A stretch of DNA of 64,000 bases from Flavobacteriaceae bacterium. GTDB taxonomy: Bacteria; Bacteroidota; Bacteroidia; Flavobacteriales; Flavobacteriaceae. Of this stretch, positions 8,845 to 19,107 are shown one piece after another. The position numbers were made by a program, and so were the translations under genes. Every line of letters begins with the position of its first letter. Position 1 is the first letter of the stretch. The stretch lies in the NCBI GenBank assembly GCA_026709415.1, contig JAPOSZ010000012.1:50645-114644 (forward strand). The letters run 5' to 3'. Under the pieces are notes generated by a model that saw nothing but the letters and a program-made list of their open reading frames with translations, had not been told where the DNA came from and did no database searches.

Positions 8845-9699
8845 ATGACGTTGATTGAATTCAAAAATTGGTTTGTTCTGACGTTAAATAAAAAGTATCC
8901 AAGAAGAGAAATTGATTTTTACTTTAATCAACTGATGGAGCACTTCACATCGATAAACCCCATTGATTTGGCATTAAAACCGGATCAAAAACTTCAAAAA
9001 ATCCCCCTCGCTACTTTAAAAAAAACTACCTTAGAATTGGCTGAATTCAAACCTCTACAATACATCTTAGGGGAATGTCTCTTTTTAGAACGAACGTTTA
9101 AAGTCAATCAGCAAGTGATGATTCCTAGGCCTGAAACTGAGGAATTGGTGCAATGGATTAATGAAGATTATTCATCGACTAAAAATATTCAAGTCTTTGA
9201 TATCGGAATAGGGAGTGGTTGTATTGCTATCAGTTTAGCCATAGAAAATCCAACGTGGATTGTTGAGGGATGTGATGCCTATGATGTGGTATTAAAAGTG
9301 GCCAATCTAAATGCTAAAAAGCTTCAAGCAAAGACTAGGTTTTTTAAACTAGATATATTTAAACACGAAGCAAAAAAAGAGGATTCTAAATACCATGTCA
9401 TTGTTTCTAACCCTCCCTATGTAACACATTGTGAAAAAAAAGAAATTCAACCTAATGTTTTAAAATGGGAACCTCATTCGGCATTGTTTGTTCCGGATGA
9501 AAATCCATTGATATTTTATCGTAAAATTGTTGCCTATGGTTGTGATCACTTGGAGCCAAATGGGTATTTGTATTTGGAAATTAATCCTAAATTTCATCAA
9601 GAAATAAACGATTTGCTGAAGAGCTTTAATTACATTGATATCGTCTTTAAAAAAGACAGATTTGATCAAATACGAATGGTAAAAGCGGCTATTAACTAG
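8845..9699 (+). CDS. prmC: Peptide chain release factor N5-glutamine methyltransferase
   Basis: PrmC methylates the glutamine of the GGQ motif in release factors. The Rossmann methyltransferase core has the S-adenosylmethionine motif FDIGIGSGCIAI (about 117-128) and the substrate-binding motif NPPY in VSNPPYVTH. The N-terminal helical domain contains PLQYILGECLF and MIPRPETEELV, both typical. Length (284) is normal. It lies between the sulfatase and ligA with gaps of 14 and 7 bases. Confidence 0.95.
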   Translation: MTLIEFKNWFVLTLNKKYPRREIDFYFNQLMEHFTSINPIDLALKPDQKLQKIPLATLKKTTLELAEFKPLQYILGECLFLERTFKVNQQVMIPRPETEELVQWINEDYSSTKNIQVFDIGIGSGCIAISLAIENPTWIVEGCDAYDVVLKVANLNAKKLQAKTRFFKLDIFKHEAKKEDSKYHVIVSNPPYVTHCEKKEIQPNVLKWEPHSALFVPDENPLIFYRKIVAYGCDHLEPNGYLYLEINPKFHQEINDLLKSFNYIDIVFKKDRFDQIRMVKAAIN

Positions 9700-9706
9700 A
9701 CTTTAA

Positions 9707-11725
9707 ATGATGGAACAAAAAGCCATTGATCGATTATACGAATTGCGTGATCAACTTCATGATCATAACCACAGATATTATGTACGAAATAAGCCAATTA
9801 TTTCAGACCATCAATTTGACCTTTTGATGCTAGAACTTCAAGAATTAGAATCAAAATATCCCAATTTATTTGACTCTAATTCTCCAACCCAGCGAGTTGG
9901 TGGAACGATTACTGAAAGTTTTGAAACGGCCCAACATCAATTTCCATTATATTCCTTGCAAAACACCTATTCCAAAGAAGAAATAATCCAATGGAGAAAA
10001 CGCATTATTAAATTATTGGGGCACGACCATATCAGTTTTCTATGTGAATTAAAATTTGATGGGGTTTCTATCAATTTACAATACAAAGAAGGAAAACTCG
10101 TCAGAGCTATAACACGAGGTGATGGCCAAAAGGGGGACAATGTGACCACCAACGTTCGAACGATCTCAAGTATTCCACTGGTATTGCAAAATGATTTTCC
10201 ACATGAATTTGAAATTCGTGGAGAGATAATAATGAACCGAAGACAATTTGATCGTTTAAATGTTTCGAGAAAGGAAAAAGGATTAGAACTTTATCGAAAC
10301 CCGAGAAATACAGCCGCTGGATCTTTGAAATTACAAGACAGTTCGATAGTGGCAAAACGGCAATTAAATTGTTTTTTCTTTTCAGTGGTCCAACAAAATC
10401 TGGGGGATCAAACCCAATTTGACATTTTGCAGAAAGCAAAGCAGTGGGGGTTTAAAATTTTTGAAAGAATGGAAATTGTCGATTCCGTTGAAGGTATATG
10501 GGAGTTTATAGAGAAATGGAAGTTCGAAAGAAAAAATTTAGATTTTGAAATTGATGGGGTAGTGATCAAAGTCAATTCACTGGCTTATCAAAACGAACTT
10601 GGTCAAACCTCGAAATTCCCACGATGGGCCATTGCCTTTAAATACCCTGCAGAAAATGTTTCTACGCTCTTAAAATCGGTGGCTTATCAAGTCGGCAAAA
10701 CAGGGGCTATCACACCAGTGGCTGAATTATTACCGGTGATTTTAACAGGAACTCAAGTAAAAAGGGCATCACTTCATAATGCAGATCAAATCCAAAAATT
10801 AGATTTGAGAATTGGTGATTGGGTTTATGTCGAAAAGGGGGGAGAAATCATTCCAAAAATTACGGGAGTGGTCTCAACGAATAGAGCACCAATAGAAAAT
10901 AAGGTCGTTTTTCCAAAATGCTGCCCTCATTGTAACGCCCCTTTAACCCGTGTAAAAGATCAAGCAATACACTACTGCACTAATAGCCACTATTGCAAAC
11001 CTCAAATCATAGGTAAAGTCCAGCATTATATTTCAAGAAGTGCAATGGATATTGAAGGAGTTGGAGATCAAAAAGTAGTCATGCTCTATGAATATGGATT
11101 GGTTAAAGGGATTGCTGATCTTTATCTATTGACTGTTGAAAAACTCATGAATTTACCATTGATTCAAATAAAATCGGCTGAAAACATGATTCAAGGAATT
11201 CAAAAATCGAAGAACCAACCGCTTTGGCGGTTTATATTTGGATTGGGTATTCGTCATGTAGGAGAAACCGCTTCCAAACAGTTGGCAAAAAAATTTCAAT
11301 TTTTTGAGCGTTTTGTTTCTGCCAACTATGAATCATTGATCAAAATAGATGATATTGGCGAAATAATGGCCCATAGTATCGTTAACTATTTCAGCGACTC
11401 ATACAATATCGAGTTAATCAATCGTTTAAAAAGTCATGGATTGCCACAAAACGTTAATTCACATCAAGAAACTGAAAAACTACCTCGAGTATTTGAGAAT
11501 AAAAAGGTGGTGGTTTCCGGTGTTTTTGAAAATTATTCCCGTCAAGAGATCAAACAATTGGTAGAAGATTTAGGGGGTCAAATGGTCAGCTCAGTTTCCA
11601 AAAAAACGGATTTTATTTTATTCGGAAGTTCACCAGGAGCTTCTAAAATTTCCAAAGCTAAAAGTCTGGGGGTCTCCTTGATGAGTCAAACAGAACTTAA
11701 AAAAAGAATTGGATTACAGTTATAA
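9707..11725 (+). CDS. ligA: NAD-dependent DNA ligase
   Basis: LigA seals nicks in replication and repair using NAD. The adenylated lysine is Lys116 in ELKFDGV, followed by the adenylation-domain motifs and an OB fold. The zinc finger has four cysteines (CCPHC, then CTNSHYC near 406-430). Helix-hairpin-helix repeats follow, with a C-terminal BRCT domain from about 597 (NKKVVVSGVFENY). Length (672) is normal. Two adjacent ATG codons (9707, 9710) could start it. Confidence 0.97.
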   Translation: MMEQKAIDRLYELRDQLHDHNHRYYVRNKPIISDHQFDLLMLELQELESKYPNLFDSNSPTQRVGGTITESFETAQHQFPLYSLQNTYSKEEIIQWRKRIIKLLGHDHISFLCELKFDGVSINLQYKEGKLVRAITRGDGQKGDNVTTNVRTISSIPLVLQNDFPHEFEIRGEIIMNRRQFDRLNVSRKEKGLELYRNPRNTAAGSLKLQDSSIVAKRQLNCFFFSVVQQNLGDQTQFDILQKAKQWGFKIFERMEIVDSVEGIWEFIEKWKFERKNLDFEIDGVVIKVNSLAYQNELGQTSKFPRWAIAFKYPAENVSTLLKSVAYQVGKTGAITPVAELLPVILTGTQVKRASLHNADQIQKLDLRIGDWVYVEKGGEIIPKITGVVSTNRAPIENKVVFPKCCPHCNAPLTRVKDQAIHYCTNSHYCKPQIIGKVQHYISRSAMDIEGVGDQKVVMLYEYGLVKGIADLYLLTVEKLMNLPLIQIKSAENMIQGIQKSKNQPLWRFIFGLGIRHVGETASKQLAKKFQFFERFVSANYESLIKIDDIGEIMAHSIVNYFSDSYNIELINRLKSHGLPQNVNSHQETEKLPRVFENKKVVVSGVFENYSRQEIKQLVEDLGGQMVSSVSKKTDFILFGSSPGASKISKAKSLGVSLMSQTELKKRIGLQL

Positions 11726-11796
11726 CAAAACTTAAGTTGATTGTTACAGATTGGTTTGTAACACAAAATTGTCGTAAAGGGTTTTTTGAAGTCCTT

Positions 11797-11804
11797 TAAT
11801 TTTG
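11797..11804 (+). promoter_or_regulatory. -7 promoter box upstream of dapA
   Basis: TAATTTTG matches TAnnTTTG and lies 25 bases before the dapA start, in a 103-base gap after ligA. This suggests dapA has its own promoter. Confidence 0.45.
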
Positions 11805-11828
11805 TGATTCAATCTTTAAATAGTTTCA

Positions 11829-12713
11829 ATGAGTTTAAAAGGATTGGGGGTTGCCATGATTACCCCTTTCAAAAATAATGAGGTAGATTTTCAAGCCATA
11901 GAACAATTGGTGGAATATCAAATAGAGAATCATACAGATTTTTTGGTACTCATGGGAACCACTGGTGAGTACCCAACCCTGAACCATCCAGAAGTTAAAA
12001 GTGTTGTGGAAAGAATGAAATCAGCGAATAGAAATAGACTGCCACTGGTTATTGGGGCTGCCGGAAACAATACGAAAGAAGTGGTCGATAAGCTCACACA
12101 TTTAAACTTGGACGATATCAGTGCTGTGATGCTGACTTCTCCACATTATAATAAACCATCCCAAGAAGGGATTTATCAACACTATAAACAAATTGCAGAG
12201 GCCATCACAATTCCTCTAATTGTTTATAATGTACCCAGTCGAACTGGAGTTAATATTCTGCCAGAAACTTTTTTTAGATTGTGTGAAACTTGTTCTAACA
12301 TCAGAATGATAAAAGAAGCCGCAGGAGATTATATTCAAGCTCAAGAATTAATCTATCGTGCCCCGCAAGAAGTGAAAATATTTTCTGGCGATGATCATAT
12401 TGCCCTAGCGATGATATTTGCTGGCGCTGTAGGAACCATTTCAGTCTTAGGAAATGCTTTTCCCAAAAAAATGAGTCAGATGATAAGCTTTGCAGCTGCA
12501 GAAAATTATCAGAAAGCAAATCAAATTCAAGCCCAATTATTAACGCTGATGGATCTCATTTTTAAAGAAGGAAACCCAACCTCTGTAAAAGCCTTGATGG
12601 AATTATTGAATTTGTGTTCAAAAGAAGTTCGATTGCCATTGGTTGAAGCTACAGATGAACTGGTTAATGCCTTTAAGATTGAATTAAATCGATACAAGGA
12701 GAATGGAAATTAA
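11829..12713 (+). CDS. dapA: 4-hydroxy-tetrahydrodipicolinate synthase
   Basis: DapA condenses pyruvate with aspartate semialdehyde, the first step of diaminopimelate synthesis. The TIM-barrel protein of 294 residues shows GTTGEYPTL (about 43-51), Tyr133 in VYNVPSRTG and the Schiff-base Lys162 in MIKEAAGD. The N-terminus GLGVAMITPFK is typical. After it the core synteny ends and the polysaccharide locus begins on the opposite strand. Confidence 0.96.
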   Translation: MSLKGLGVAMITPFKNNEVDFQAIEQLVEYQIENHTDFLVLMGTTGEYPTLNHPEVKSVVERMKSANRNRLPLVIGAAGNNTKEVVDKLTHLNLDDISAVMLTSPHYNKPSQEGIYQHYKQIAEAITIPLIVYNVPSRTGVNILPETFFRLCETCSNIRMIKEAAGDYIQAQELIYRAPQEVKIFSGDDHIALAMIFAGAVGTISVLGNAFPKKMSQMISFAAAENYQKANQIQAQLLTLMDLIFKEGNPTSVKALMELLNLCSKEVRLPLVEATDELVNAFKIELNRYKENGN

Positions 12714-12944
12714 TCAAGGTTTGTAATTTAAACTAGCGGATTAGTAAAATGAAGCATTCCAACTTTAACACACCCATACTTTTCACTTTCTCTCGAATCT
12801 CTTAGTATGACATTATTTTCTGTTGCATTAGTGGGTTCAATGGGGCGTACGGTTAAACTTCAACCAATTAAGTTTCTTTACTCTGAATGAAGACAATAAA
12901 AATTGATTTCTGAGGTTAGATACCAAGTTCTCATCTCTCTAATT

Positions 12945-14243
12945 TCAAAGTAACTCAATTATAGGGTCACACGCGAATGCTTTCCAAGCCGCTTCTGCCA
13001 TTTTTTCGGTCATTTTCCCATCAAAAATCAACATTCTATATTTCAATAAATGTACTTTGTCTTTTACAATAACCCAATCATTGTTTTTAATCGGAGAAAA
13101 TTGAAAAAACATGTTTGATATTCCATCATACCAATCTGGGGGCCATACCCTTATTGGCTCTGGATGAGCTCTATTGTTTGGATGGCTCATAAAAAGGATA
13201 CCACTAGACCCCTGAGCACTACTAGAACTCCCACTAACAATACACCATCTCGCTTCACTGTTATCAGCCGAATATCGATTTTTTCTCTCAGAAGTAATAA
13301 TAGCACTATTGTCTGTGTTCCATTTTTTGGTTGCACGAAAACTAATTCCTCCACCATATCTGTAAGCTTCTAAAACGATTCCTGAATCAAGCGGGGTTTT
13401 TATCGCACTTGAATAATCAATGAGATATTGATTTGAAGTATCAGAAAGATTCCAAACTTGAATTTTTAAATTCTCAATGATAGCAATGCGGTTTTCTTCT
13501 AAGGCCTGAAAATCTATATGATTCTGGCGAGATTCCATAGTGGTATAAACTGGCCCTGAAACAATTGAATTAAACTTTTCAAACTCCACGGTTCCTTCTC
13601 CTTCCCCGAGATTCCAAAAATCAACATTTCTGTCGTTAATCTTGGTCTTGGTCCATGGTCCCCATATTCCATAGTGATGAGGGTGATCAATAGGTTGAAT
13701 ACGAGTCAAGGTGTCACCACTAGGTGACCATAGGGGATGGACATATCCTGATTTTTTAAACAGGGAATCAACTCCTTCGGATGGATAAGTCATTCCATAT
13801 CTGTAATTAATTATAGGTTTTCCATCTTGAAAGATTGTAAGGTCACCATCTTTCTTCAAATATTTTAGATTTTTGGTGACTGGAAAGGCATTCTTCTTTT
13901 TTAATGAATAAATCCAATCGTTAGATTTGGATTCACTTAGACTATGTATGAACCACAAGTTTTTTCCATTTAAAGAATCAATCTGAAAATCAACCTTTAC
14001 TTCACCCTCATCATTTTCTTTATTCTTCACTAGCATGACATTTTTATCGAAGTTTTCGAAATAGATGTCATTGACGTCGATTTTAACTGGCATGGAAAGG
14101 GCCATAGTGCTAGGATGTTCAATTCGAAAAATTAGCAATTCATCATCTTTTTTGTTACAAGAAGAAAGCACGATAAGAAAAGTTAAAAAATAATATTCTA
14201 AAACCCTAGCCACATTTATCATATCAAGTAAATATAGGTTCAA
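12945..14243 (-). CDS. DUF6807 (PmoA-like) lipoprotein
   Basis: A surface or periplasmic lipoprotein: an N-terminal hydrophobic segment ends in LIVLSSC (Cys29, or Cys22 if the second ATG at 14222 is used). The remainder fits the DUF6807 family, once called PmoA-like, with the blocks SGYVHPLWSPSGDTLT, PIDHPHHYGIWGPW and the histidine-rich centre. The function of the family is not established. It often lies in Bacteroidota and Planctomycetota sugar loci with ThuA and Gfo/Idh/MocA proteins, as here. It is transcribed away from the SusC operon. Confidence 0.8.
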   Translation of the reverse strand: MNLYLLDMINVARVLEYYFLTFLIVLSSCNKKDDELLIFRIEHPSTMALSMPVKIDVNDIYFENFDKNVMLVKNKENDEGEVKVDFQIDSLNGKNLWFIHSLSESKSNDWIYSLKKKNAFPVTKNLKYLKKDGDLTIFQDGKPIINYRYGMTYPSEGVDSLFKKSGYVHPLWSPSGDTLTRIQPIDHPHHYGIWGPWTKTKINDRNVDFWNLGEGEGTVEFEKFNSIVSGPVYTTMESRQNHIDFQALEENRIAIIENLKIQVWNLSDTSNQYLIDYSSAIKTPLDSGIVLEAYRYGGGISFRATKKWNTDNSAIITSERKNRYSADNSEARWCIVSGSSSSAQGSSGILFMSHPNNRAHPEPIRVWPPDWYDGISNMFFQFSPIKNNDWVIVKDKVHLLKYRMLIFDGKMTEKMAEAAWKAFACDPIIELL

Positions 14244-14416
14244 CTATAAAGTCAATTTTCTCGTAATACATGGACAAGTTGATTTACTTTCTTTGTCTTC
14301 AATGAGGAGCACTTTTATAAATAATTGGAAATGTAGAATGAAAAAACGACTTTTATTAATTGATTTAAATGTTTGATTTTCTCGCTATCAAAAAGTAATA
14401 TGAATTAATGCATATC

Positions 14417-15328
14417 TCATATAGGCGTATCGTCGCATTCTAAATCACCCAAAACATATTGAATGCCATCTAAAAAGAACTGAAGTAATTCAGGATTCTC
14501 GAGACTTTGGGCATTATGAGAGGGGGCGGTATAAAACACTCTTCCCTCACCATGTCTTTTGATCCACGCTACGTAAATAAGGTCATCATGCGGTTCTTTT
14601 GTAAGATCGTCTAATTCCCTTGTGCTCATGTATAATAGAGGGCGAAAGTTGTATTCAAAATAAGCCTGTTTGAAAAAATAAGGCTCATCAATATGAGTCA
14701 GTCCCTGGCCATTAAATGCACGAACGAGCGGATGGTGGACATCGACTTCTTTCAAATGTATTGTTTGTTGCTTGGGGTGATAGTCAAAACTACCTCCCAC
14801 CATGGCACTAAATTCAGCCGAGTTATTTTGAACGGAAATGGCACCGTGTAAGATCATTAATCCGCCGCCGTTGGCCACGTATTCGATTAAATTTCTTTCA
14901 TATTGGGGCGCTACTTCATTTATTTTTTGAACGCTCATTGAAGTGTTTTGTTTGAGAAGGTCGGCAAATAAATCGCGTTCCGGTCCCTGAGGATTGGAGT
15001 TATTGAGGATGATGGCATCATAGGTTTTAAGATTTTCTTTGGTGAAATTTCCAATGTCATAGCCGACGTTGATTTCAAAGCCTTTTGTTTTTTGAGCGAG
15101 TATTTTGAGCATTTCAATATTATGTGGAATGATCCAGTGTTCAAACCCGGTGGCTTTTGAAAAAACCAAAATTCTTTTTTTGGAAACATTGTTGTATCGA
15201 AGTGAATCTGGTGCTAAGGATTCAATTTTTTTCAACCATTCTTCGGTCACATCAAAAGAATCCAAATTCTGGGCTGAAACATGAAGGACAAAAAAGTAAA
15301 ATAGAATGAAAAAGAAATGACTTCTCAT
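14417..15328 (-). CDS. ThuA-like protein, copy 1
   Basis: A secreted 303-residue protein with a signal peptide (FYFFVLHVSAQ) and a ThuA domain (class I glutamine-amidotransferase-like fold). Visible blocks are RILVFSKATGFEHW, NVGYDIGNF, YDAIILNNSN, EYVANGGGLMILHGAI and GEGRVFYTAPSHN. ThuA domains occur in carbohydrate loci and their reaction is mostly unknown. Copy 2 is at 59853-60764 in the same orientation. Positions 14427-15298 look identical to 59863-60734, while the signal peptide, upstream DNA and final codons differ. This pattern points to gene conversion or very recent copying. Confidence 0.85.
   Translation of the reverse strand: MRSHFFFILFYFFVLHVSAQNLDSFDVTEEWLKKIESLAPDSLRYNNVSKKRILVFSKATGFEHWIIPHNIEMLKILAQKTKGFEINVGYDIGNFTKENLKTYDAIILNNSNPQGPERDLFADLLKQNTSMSVQKINEVAPQYERNLIEYVANGGGLMILHGAISVQNNSAEFSAMVGGSFDYHPKQQTIHLKEVDVHHPLVRAFNGQGLTHIDEPYFFKQAYFEYNFRPLLYMSTRELDDLTKEPHDDLIYVAWIKRHGEGRVFYTAPSHNAQSLENPELLQFFLDGIQYVLGDLECDDTPI
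14427..15298. repeat. 872-bp identical block, copy 1 (ThuA core)
   Basis: Compared by eye with 59863-60734, every base agrees, including third codon positions. Identity ends at the first differing bases in the signal-peptide codons on one side and the last two codons on the other. The two copies are direct repeats 45,436 bases apart. Confidence 0.85.
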
Positions 15329-15958
15329 AGCAAGATGTATGATTTGATGAAAGTAAACAAATTAGCAAATAACGCTCTAAGATAATGGATAGGTTGATTT
15401 CATATAGGGGTGTCCCCCATTTTTAAGATAAGGATTAAACGAATTTAAATGGAATAACAAATTTTCTGTTAACAATCCCCTTTCATCGGTTTTATCTGGG
15501 ACCAACTGATAAAAATGATTGGTTGAACAACTACTAACCCCCTGTTGTTGATAGTCTGACTTTTTAAAAGATTTTATTTAAGGATGTTTCAAAAAAGAGA
15601 AACAAAAAAAAGTGCTCCTAGTAAAAAAATACTTAACTTGCGGGAGTATGTGAATGTTTTTTGAGAAATATTTAAGAAATTATAGAAAAATGATATGACA
15701 ATTTCAACTATCTAGTGTAAAATGGCTAAATATTTAGCAATAGTTAAAATTATGCACCTGATATCAAATGGGTTGTTCAATGAATTTGAAAAAAAATTTA
15801 CCACCTAAGTTAAAAACAAAGTGGATAGATAAATGTTATAGACTACAAAAAAGAAAATAAACAAACTATGAATTCATTTATTTCTGGTTGGAACCATGTC
15901 TATCCGTGGTCTCAATTCAAAGTTAAAACAGCAAATAATCAGAAATTGAATTTGCTCG
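15329..15958. other. Non-coding stretch upstream of the SusC gene
   Basis: About 630 bases between the divergent ThuA and SusC genes. It holds a near-perfect hairpin (GGGG, TGT, CCCC at 15407-15417) that could be an operator or terminator. From ATG 15868 an open frame runs into the G tract of the SusC gene and would join its frame if one G were lost. A 26-codon open frame at 15780-15860 has a SusC-like N-terminal look (LPPKLKTKW) but no further support. I found no full TAnnTTTG box for SusC. Confidence 0.4.
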
Positions 15959-18900
15959 ATGGCTCCCCTAAAATTAGGGGGGGGGTATTTCACAAAATGG
16001 TATTTATCGATCTCTTTTATCATTTTATTGTGCACATCTCTAATCTATTCTCAAGACAGTTTAACTGTATCTGGAAATGTAAGTGACCAGGCGGGAATAC
16101 CTCTATTTGGTGCCACGATTGTAGAGAAAGGAACTGCCAATGGAGTTTCTTCTGATTTCGATGGAAATTATTCTATAGAGGTAACCGACTCAAACGCGAC
16201 TTTGGTCTTTAATTATGTGGGTTATTCAGAACAAGAAATTGTTCTAAATGGAGATTCCAAGGTTAATGTGTTCCTAATCCAAAGTAATTCGACGCTTAAT
16301 GAAGTCGTAGTTGTCGGTTACGGAGCAGTAATTAAAAAAGATTTAACTGGAGCTGTTGCACAATTAGATGCAGCAGAGGTTTCTCATCAATCCACCAATT
16401 CGGTTACGGATATATTAAGAAGTAATGTAGCTGGACTATCGGTGGGTTTTTCTAATTCTCCGAGCGGCGTTAGTAATGTTAGAATCAGAGGGAATAATAG
16501 CATTACCGCTGATGCTTCTCCACTTATAGTTGTGGATGGCTTTATTTTTAATGGAAATCTAGCAGATATCGCTCCCTCGGATATCGATAAGTTGGATGTA
16601 TTAAAAGACGCTAGCTCTGCGGCTGTTTATGGGTCTCGAGGTGCAAATGGGGTAATATTGATTACAACCAAAAGAGGAGAAACTGAAAAACCAACTATCA
16701 ATATAAACACAAGTTTGGGTATTGCACAAGATGCTTCTAAGGAAAGACCCTATAGTGCAGATGAATACGATGACTGGAGAATTAATGTTTTTAAGAGTAG
16801 TCGTGGAAACTTAGCCGCTGAGAAAATAGGGTATTTTGATAGTCCAAACAATTTACCTTCAGGTATATCCCTTGACAATTGGTTAGCATACGATGGAGGT
16901 CAAGGCGATCCAACTAGAGTTTGGTTGAATCGAATTGGGTTCCAAGATGTTGAAATTAAGAATTATTTGAACGGAGATAGCATAGATTGGTATGATAGAA
17001 TCAACCAATTGGGTTTTAGAAATGAAATGAACACAAGCATATCTGGAAGAAAAGGAGAGTTGACTTACTATTGGTCCCTTGGAAGACAAGATAATGAAGG
17101 TATTACCGTTGGACAAGAGTTTGAGTCAATTCGATCAAGACTGAATTTAGATGCAAAGATTAATAATTGGCTAACAATAGGAATCAATGCTCAATTTGCT
17201 AAACAAGATAATAGTTCAATTCCTGCTAATCGAAGCCAGATTGTACTTTCTTCTCCATGGGGGTCTGAATTTGATGACGAAGGAAATATACGGTTGAGCC
17301 CCCAAGATGATAGTGGAGCTGGAGCCGTTAATGCTTTTTTAAGGAGAAAATTCTCTGATAGAATTGATTTGGCTCATACATTCAATTCTAGATTGTACAC
17401 TAAAGTTCAATTACCATTTGGGTTTTCATATGAATTAGGATATACAACACGCTTGGAATTTCTCGAGTTTTATGATTTTTCCTATGCGGCAAATCCTAGC
17501 AACCAAGTTGCCTCTGGAGACAGAAATTTAACCAAGATTAATGAATGGCAGCTGGATAATATTTTACGGTGGAATAAAACTTTTGATAAACATTCATTCG
17601 ATTTTACGTTTCTGGTATATGCTGAAAAATATCAAAGCTACTTCACTCGTGGCTTAGCTGACACCTTTGAGCCTAGTGATGCTCTAGGTTTTAGTAGTCT
17701 TGAAAGAGGAAATGTACAGAAAACAGATAGTGAAGACACTACTAGTACGGGTGATGCATATATGACAAGACTAGGCTATACTTTCGATTCAAAGTACTTA
17801 TTAAATTTTATCTTGAGAAGAGATGGGTACTCTGCCTTCGGAGCAAACAACAAAAGAGCGTATTTCCCATCATTATCTGGTGCATGGATAATTTCGGAAG
17901 AGGATTTTTTTAATTCCAATTTTATCAATTTTTTTAAATTAAGGATTAGTTATGGGGAAAATGGGAATCGAAATATCGGAAGATTTTCTTCGCTATCAAG
18001 ACTTACTGCAGGAAACTATCTTAATGTGGACTCAAATGGAAGAGTGTTTCAAGTCCCCACGTTTAATAATGATAGCCAAGAAAATAAGGATTTAAAATGG
18101 GAGCGAACAAGGGCTATCAACTTTGGTCTTGACTTTAGTTTTTTAGATGGAAGAATAGAAGGGAATCTGGATGCCTATAGCAATATAACAGATGACCTGA
18201 TAATAACGAGACAGTTACCTAATATTATCGGTTTTGATGAGGTCATAACAAATCTAGGGGAAATACAAAACCAGGGGTTTGAACTAGCCGTCTCTTCTCA
18301 GAACTACGATAAAGAGAATTTTAAATGGAATACAAGATTTAATTTTTCTTTAAACAGAAATAAAATAAACGAATTATATGGTGATTTGGATGAGGAAGGA
18401 AATGAGCTCGATGACTTTACTAACCAACGTTTTATTGGTAAAGCAACGGATGTTATATGGGGCAGAGAGGCTACAGGAGTTTGGCAAACAAGTGAAATAG
18501 CTGAAGCTAGCAAATATGGGGTAGCACCAGGAGATTTCAAAATCAGGGATGTTAACAACGATGGTCTTTTGGATATCAATGACAATGTTTTCCAAGGGCA
18601 TCGTACCCCGAGATTTAGATGGGGGTTGACCAATAGTTTCGTATTATATAGAAACATTGACTTTTCGTTTGAATTATATTCAAATTGGGGACAAAAAAGA
18701 CTTTTTAACGAGGCAAAGAATCGAAATGGTTTTATTGACCGAACAAATTCCATTAAAACGCCCTATTGGACTGAGGAAAATCCACGTGACGATTATGCTA
18801 GACTATTCTCTAACGATGGCAGTGCTACTTTTAACATATATCGAGACGCATCATTCATCCGATTGAGTAATGTCACCGTTGCCTATAGGTTTCCAAGACA

Positions 18901-19105
18901 ACTATCAGAAAAAATAGCTATATCCAATGCACGGGTGTATCTAAATGCCAGAAACCTAGCTGTTTTCACAAAGGACTGGGATTTTTTTGACCCTGAACCG
19001 GTTGATATCGAAGGAAGATTCATAAATGATGAAGGAAACTTCGTGAACAATATTAGTCAACCTACTGTGCGCTTTTTCACTATAGGATTAGATCTTACAC
19101 TTTAA
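15959..19105 (+). CDS. SusC-type TonB-dependent outer-membrane transporter
   Basis: A 1048-residue SusC/RagA-family transporter that imports oligosaccharides with its SusD partner. Order: signal peptide (about 12-31, LSISFIILLCTSLIYSQ); carboxypeptidase-regulatory-like domain (about 36-110, GNVSDQAGIPLFGATIVEKG); plug domain from NEVVVVGYG (about 115-120) through LRSNVAGLSV and RIRGNNSI to GSRGANGVILITTKRG; then the barrel, ending in TIGLDLTL. The ATG at 15959 leads directly to the signal peptide, but codons 7-9 are a G9 tract (15977-15985). Loss of one G would connect the body to an earlier start at 15868; gain of one would close both. Which start is used is uncertain. Confidence 0.92.
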   Translation: MAPLKLGGGYFTKWYLSISFIILLCTSLIYSQDSLTVSGNVSDQAGIPLFGATIVEKGTANGVSSDFDGNYSIEVTDSNATLVFNYVGYSEQEIVLNGDSKVNVFLIQSNSTLNEVVVVGYGAVIKKDLTGAVAQLDAAEVSHQSTNSVTDILRSNVAGLSVGFSNSPSGVSNVRIRGNNSITADASPLIVVDGFIFNGNLADIAPSDIDKLDVLKDASSAAVYGSRGANGVILITTKRGETEKPTININTSLGIAQDASKERPYSADEYDDWRINVFKSSRGNLAAEKIGYFDSPNNLPSGISLDNWLAYDGGQGDPTRVWLNRIGFQDVEIKNYLNGDSIDWYDRINQLGFRNEMNTSISGRKGELTYYWSLGRQDNEGITVGQEFESIRSRLNLDAKINNWLTIGINAQFAKQDNSSIPANRSQIVLSSPWGSEFDDEGNIRLSPQDDSGAGAVNAFLRRKFSDRIDLAHTFNSRLYTKVQLPFGFSYELGYTTRLEFLEFYDFSYAANPSNQVASGDRNLTKINEWQLDNILRWNKTFDKHSFDFTFLVYAEKYQSYFTRGLADTFEPSDALGFSSLERGNVQKTDSEDTTSTGDAYMTRLGYTFDSKYLLNFILRRDGYSAFGANNKRAYFPSLSGAWIISEEDFFNSNFINFFKLRISYGENGNRNIGRFSSLSRLTAGNYLNVDSNGRVFQVPTFNNDSQENKDLKWERTRAINFGLDFSFLDGRIEGNLDAYSNITDDLIITRQLPNIIGFDEVITNLGEIQNQGFELAVSSQNYDKENFKWNTRFNFSLNRNKINELYGDLDEEGNELDDFTNQRFIGKATDVIWGREATGVWQTSEIAEASKYGVAPGDFKIRDVNNDGLLDINDNVFQGHRTPRFRWGLTNSFVLYRNIDFSFELYSNWGQKRLFNEAKNRNGFIDRTNSIKTPYWTEENPRDDYARLFSNDGSATFNIYRDASFIRLSNVTVAYRFPRQLSEKIAISNARVYLNARNLAVFTKDWDFFDPEPVDIEGRFINDEGNFVNNISQPTVRFFTIGLDLTL
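15977..15985 (+). repeat. Homopolymeric G9 tract in the SusC coding start
   Basis: Nine consecutive G form three glycine codons just before the signal peptide. Such tracts are prone to slipped-strand changes and in many bacteria switch surface genes on and off. No other G or C run of this length was seen in the window. Confidence 0.8.
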
Positions 19106-19107
19106 AT

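Noticed and set aside
12807..12890. Short plus-strand frame reading VALVGSMGRTVKL, like the N-terminus of DapB
   Set aside because: Only 27 codons, no further DapB homology in any frame, and the glycine motif is incomplete; chance similarity is likely.
15780..15860. 26-codon frame with SusC-like N-terminal look
   Set aside because: It ends before the SusC signal peptide in a different frame; at most a relic.
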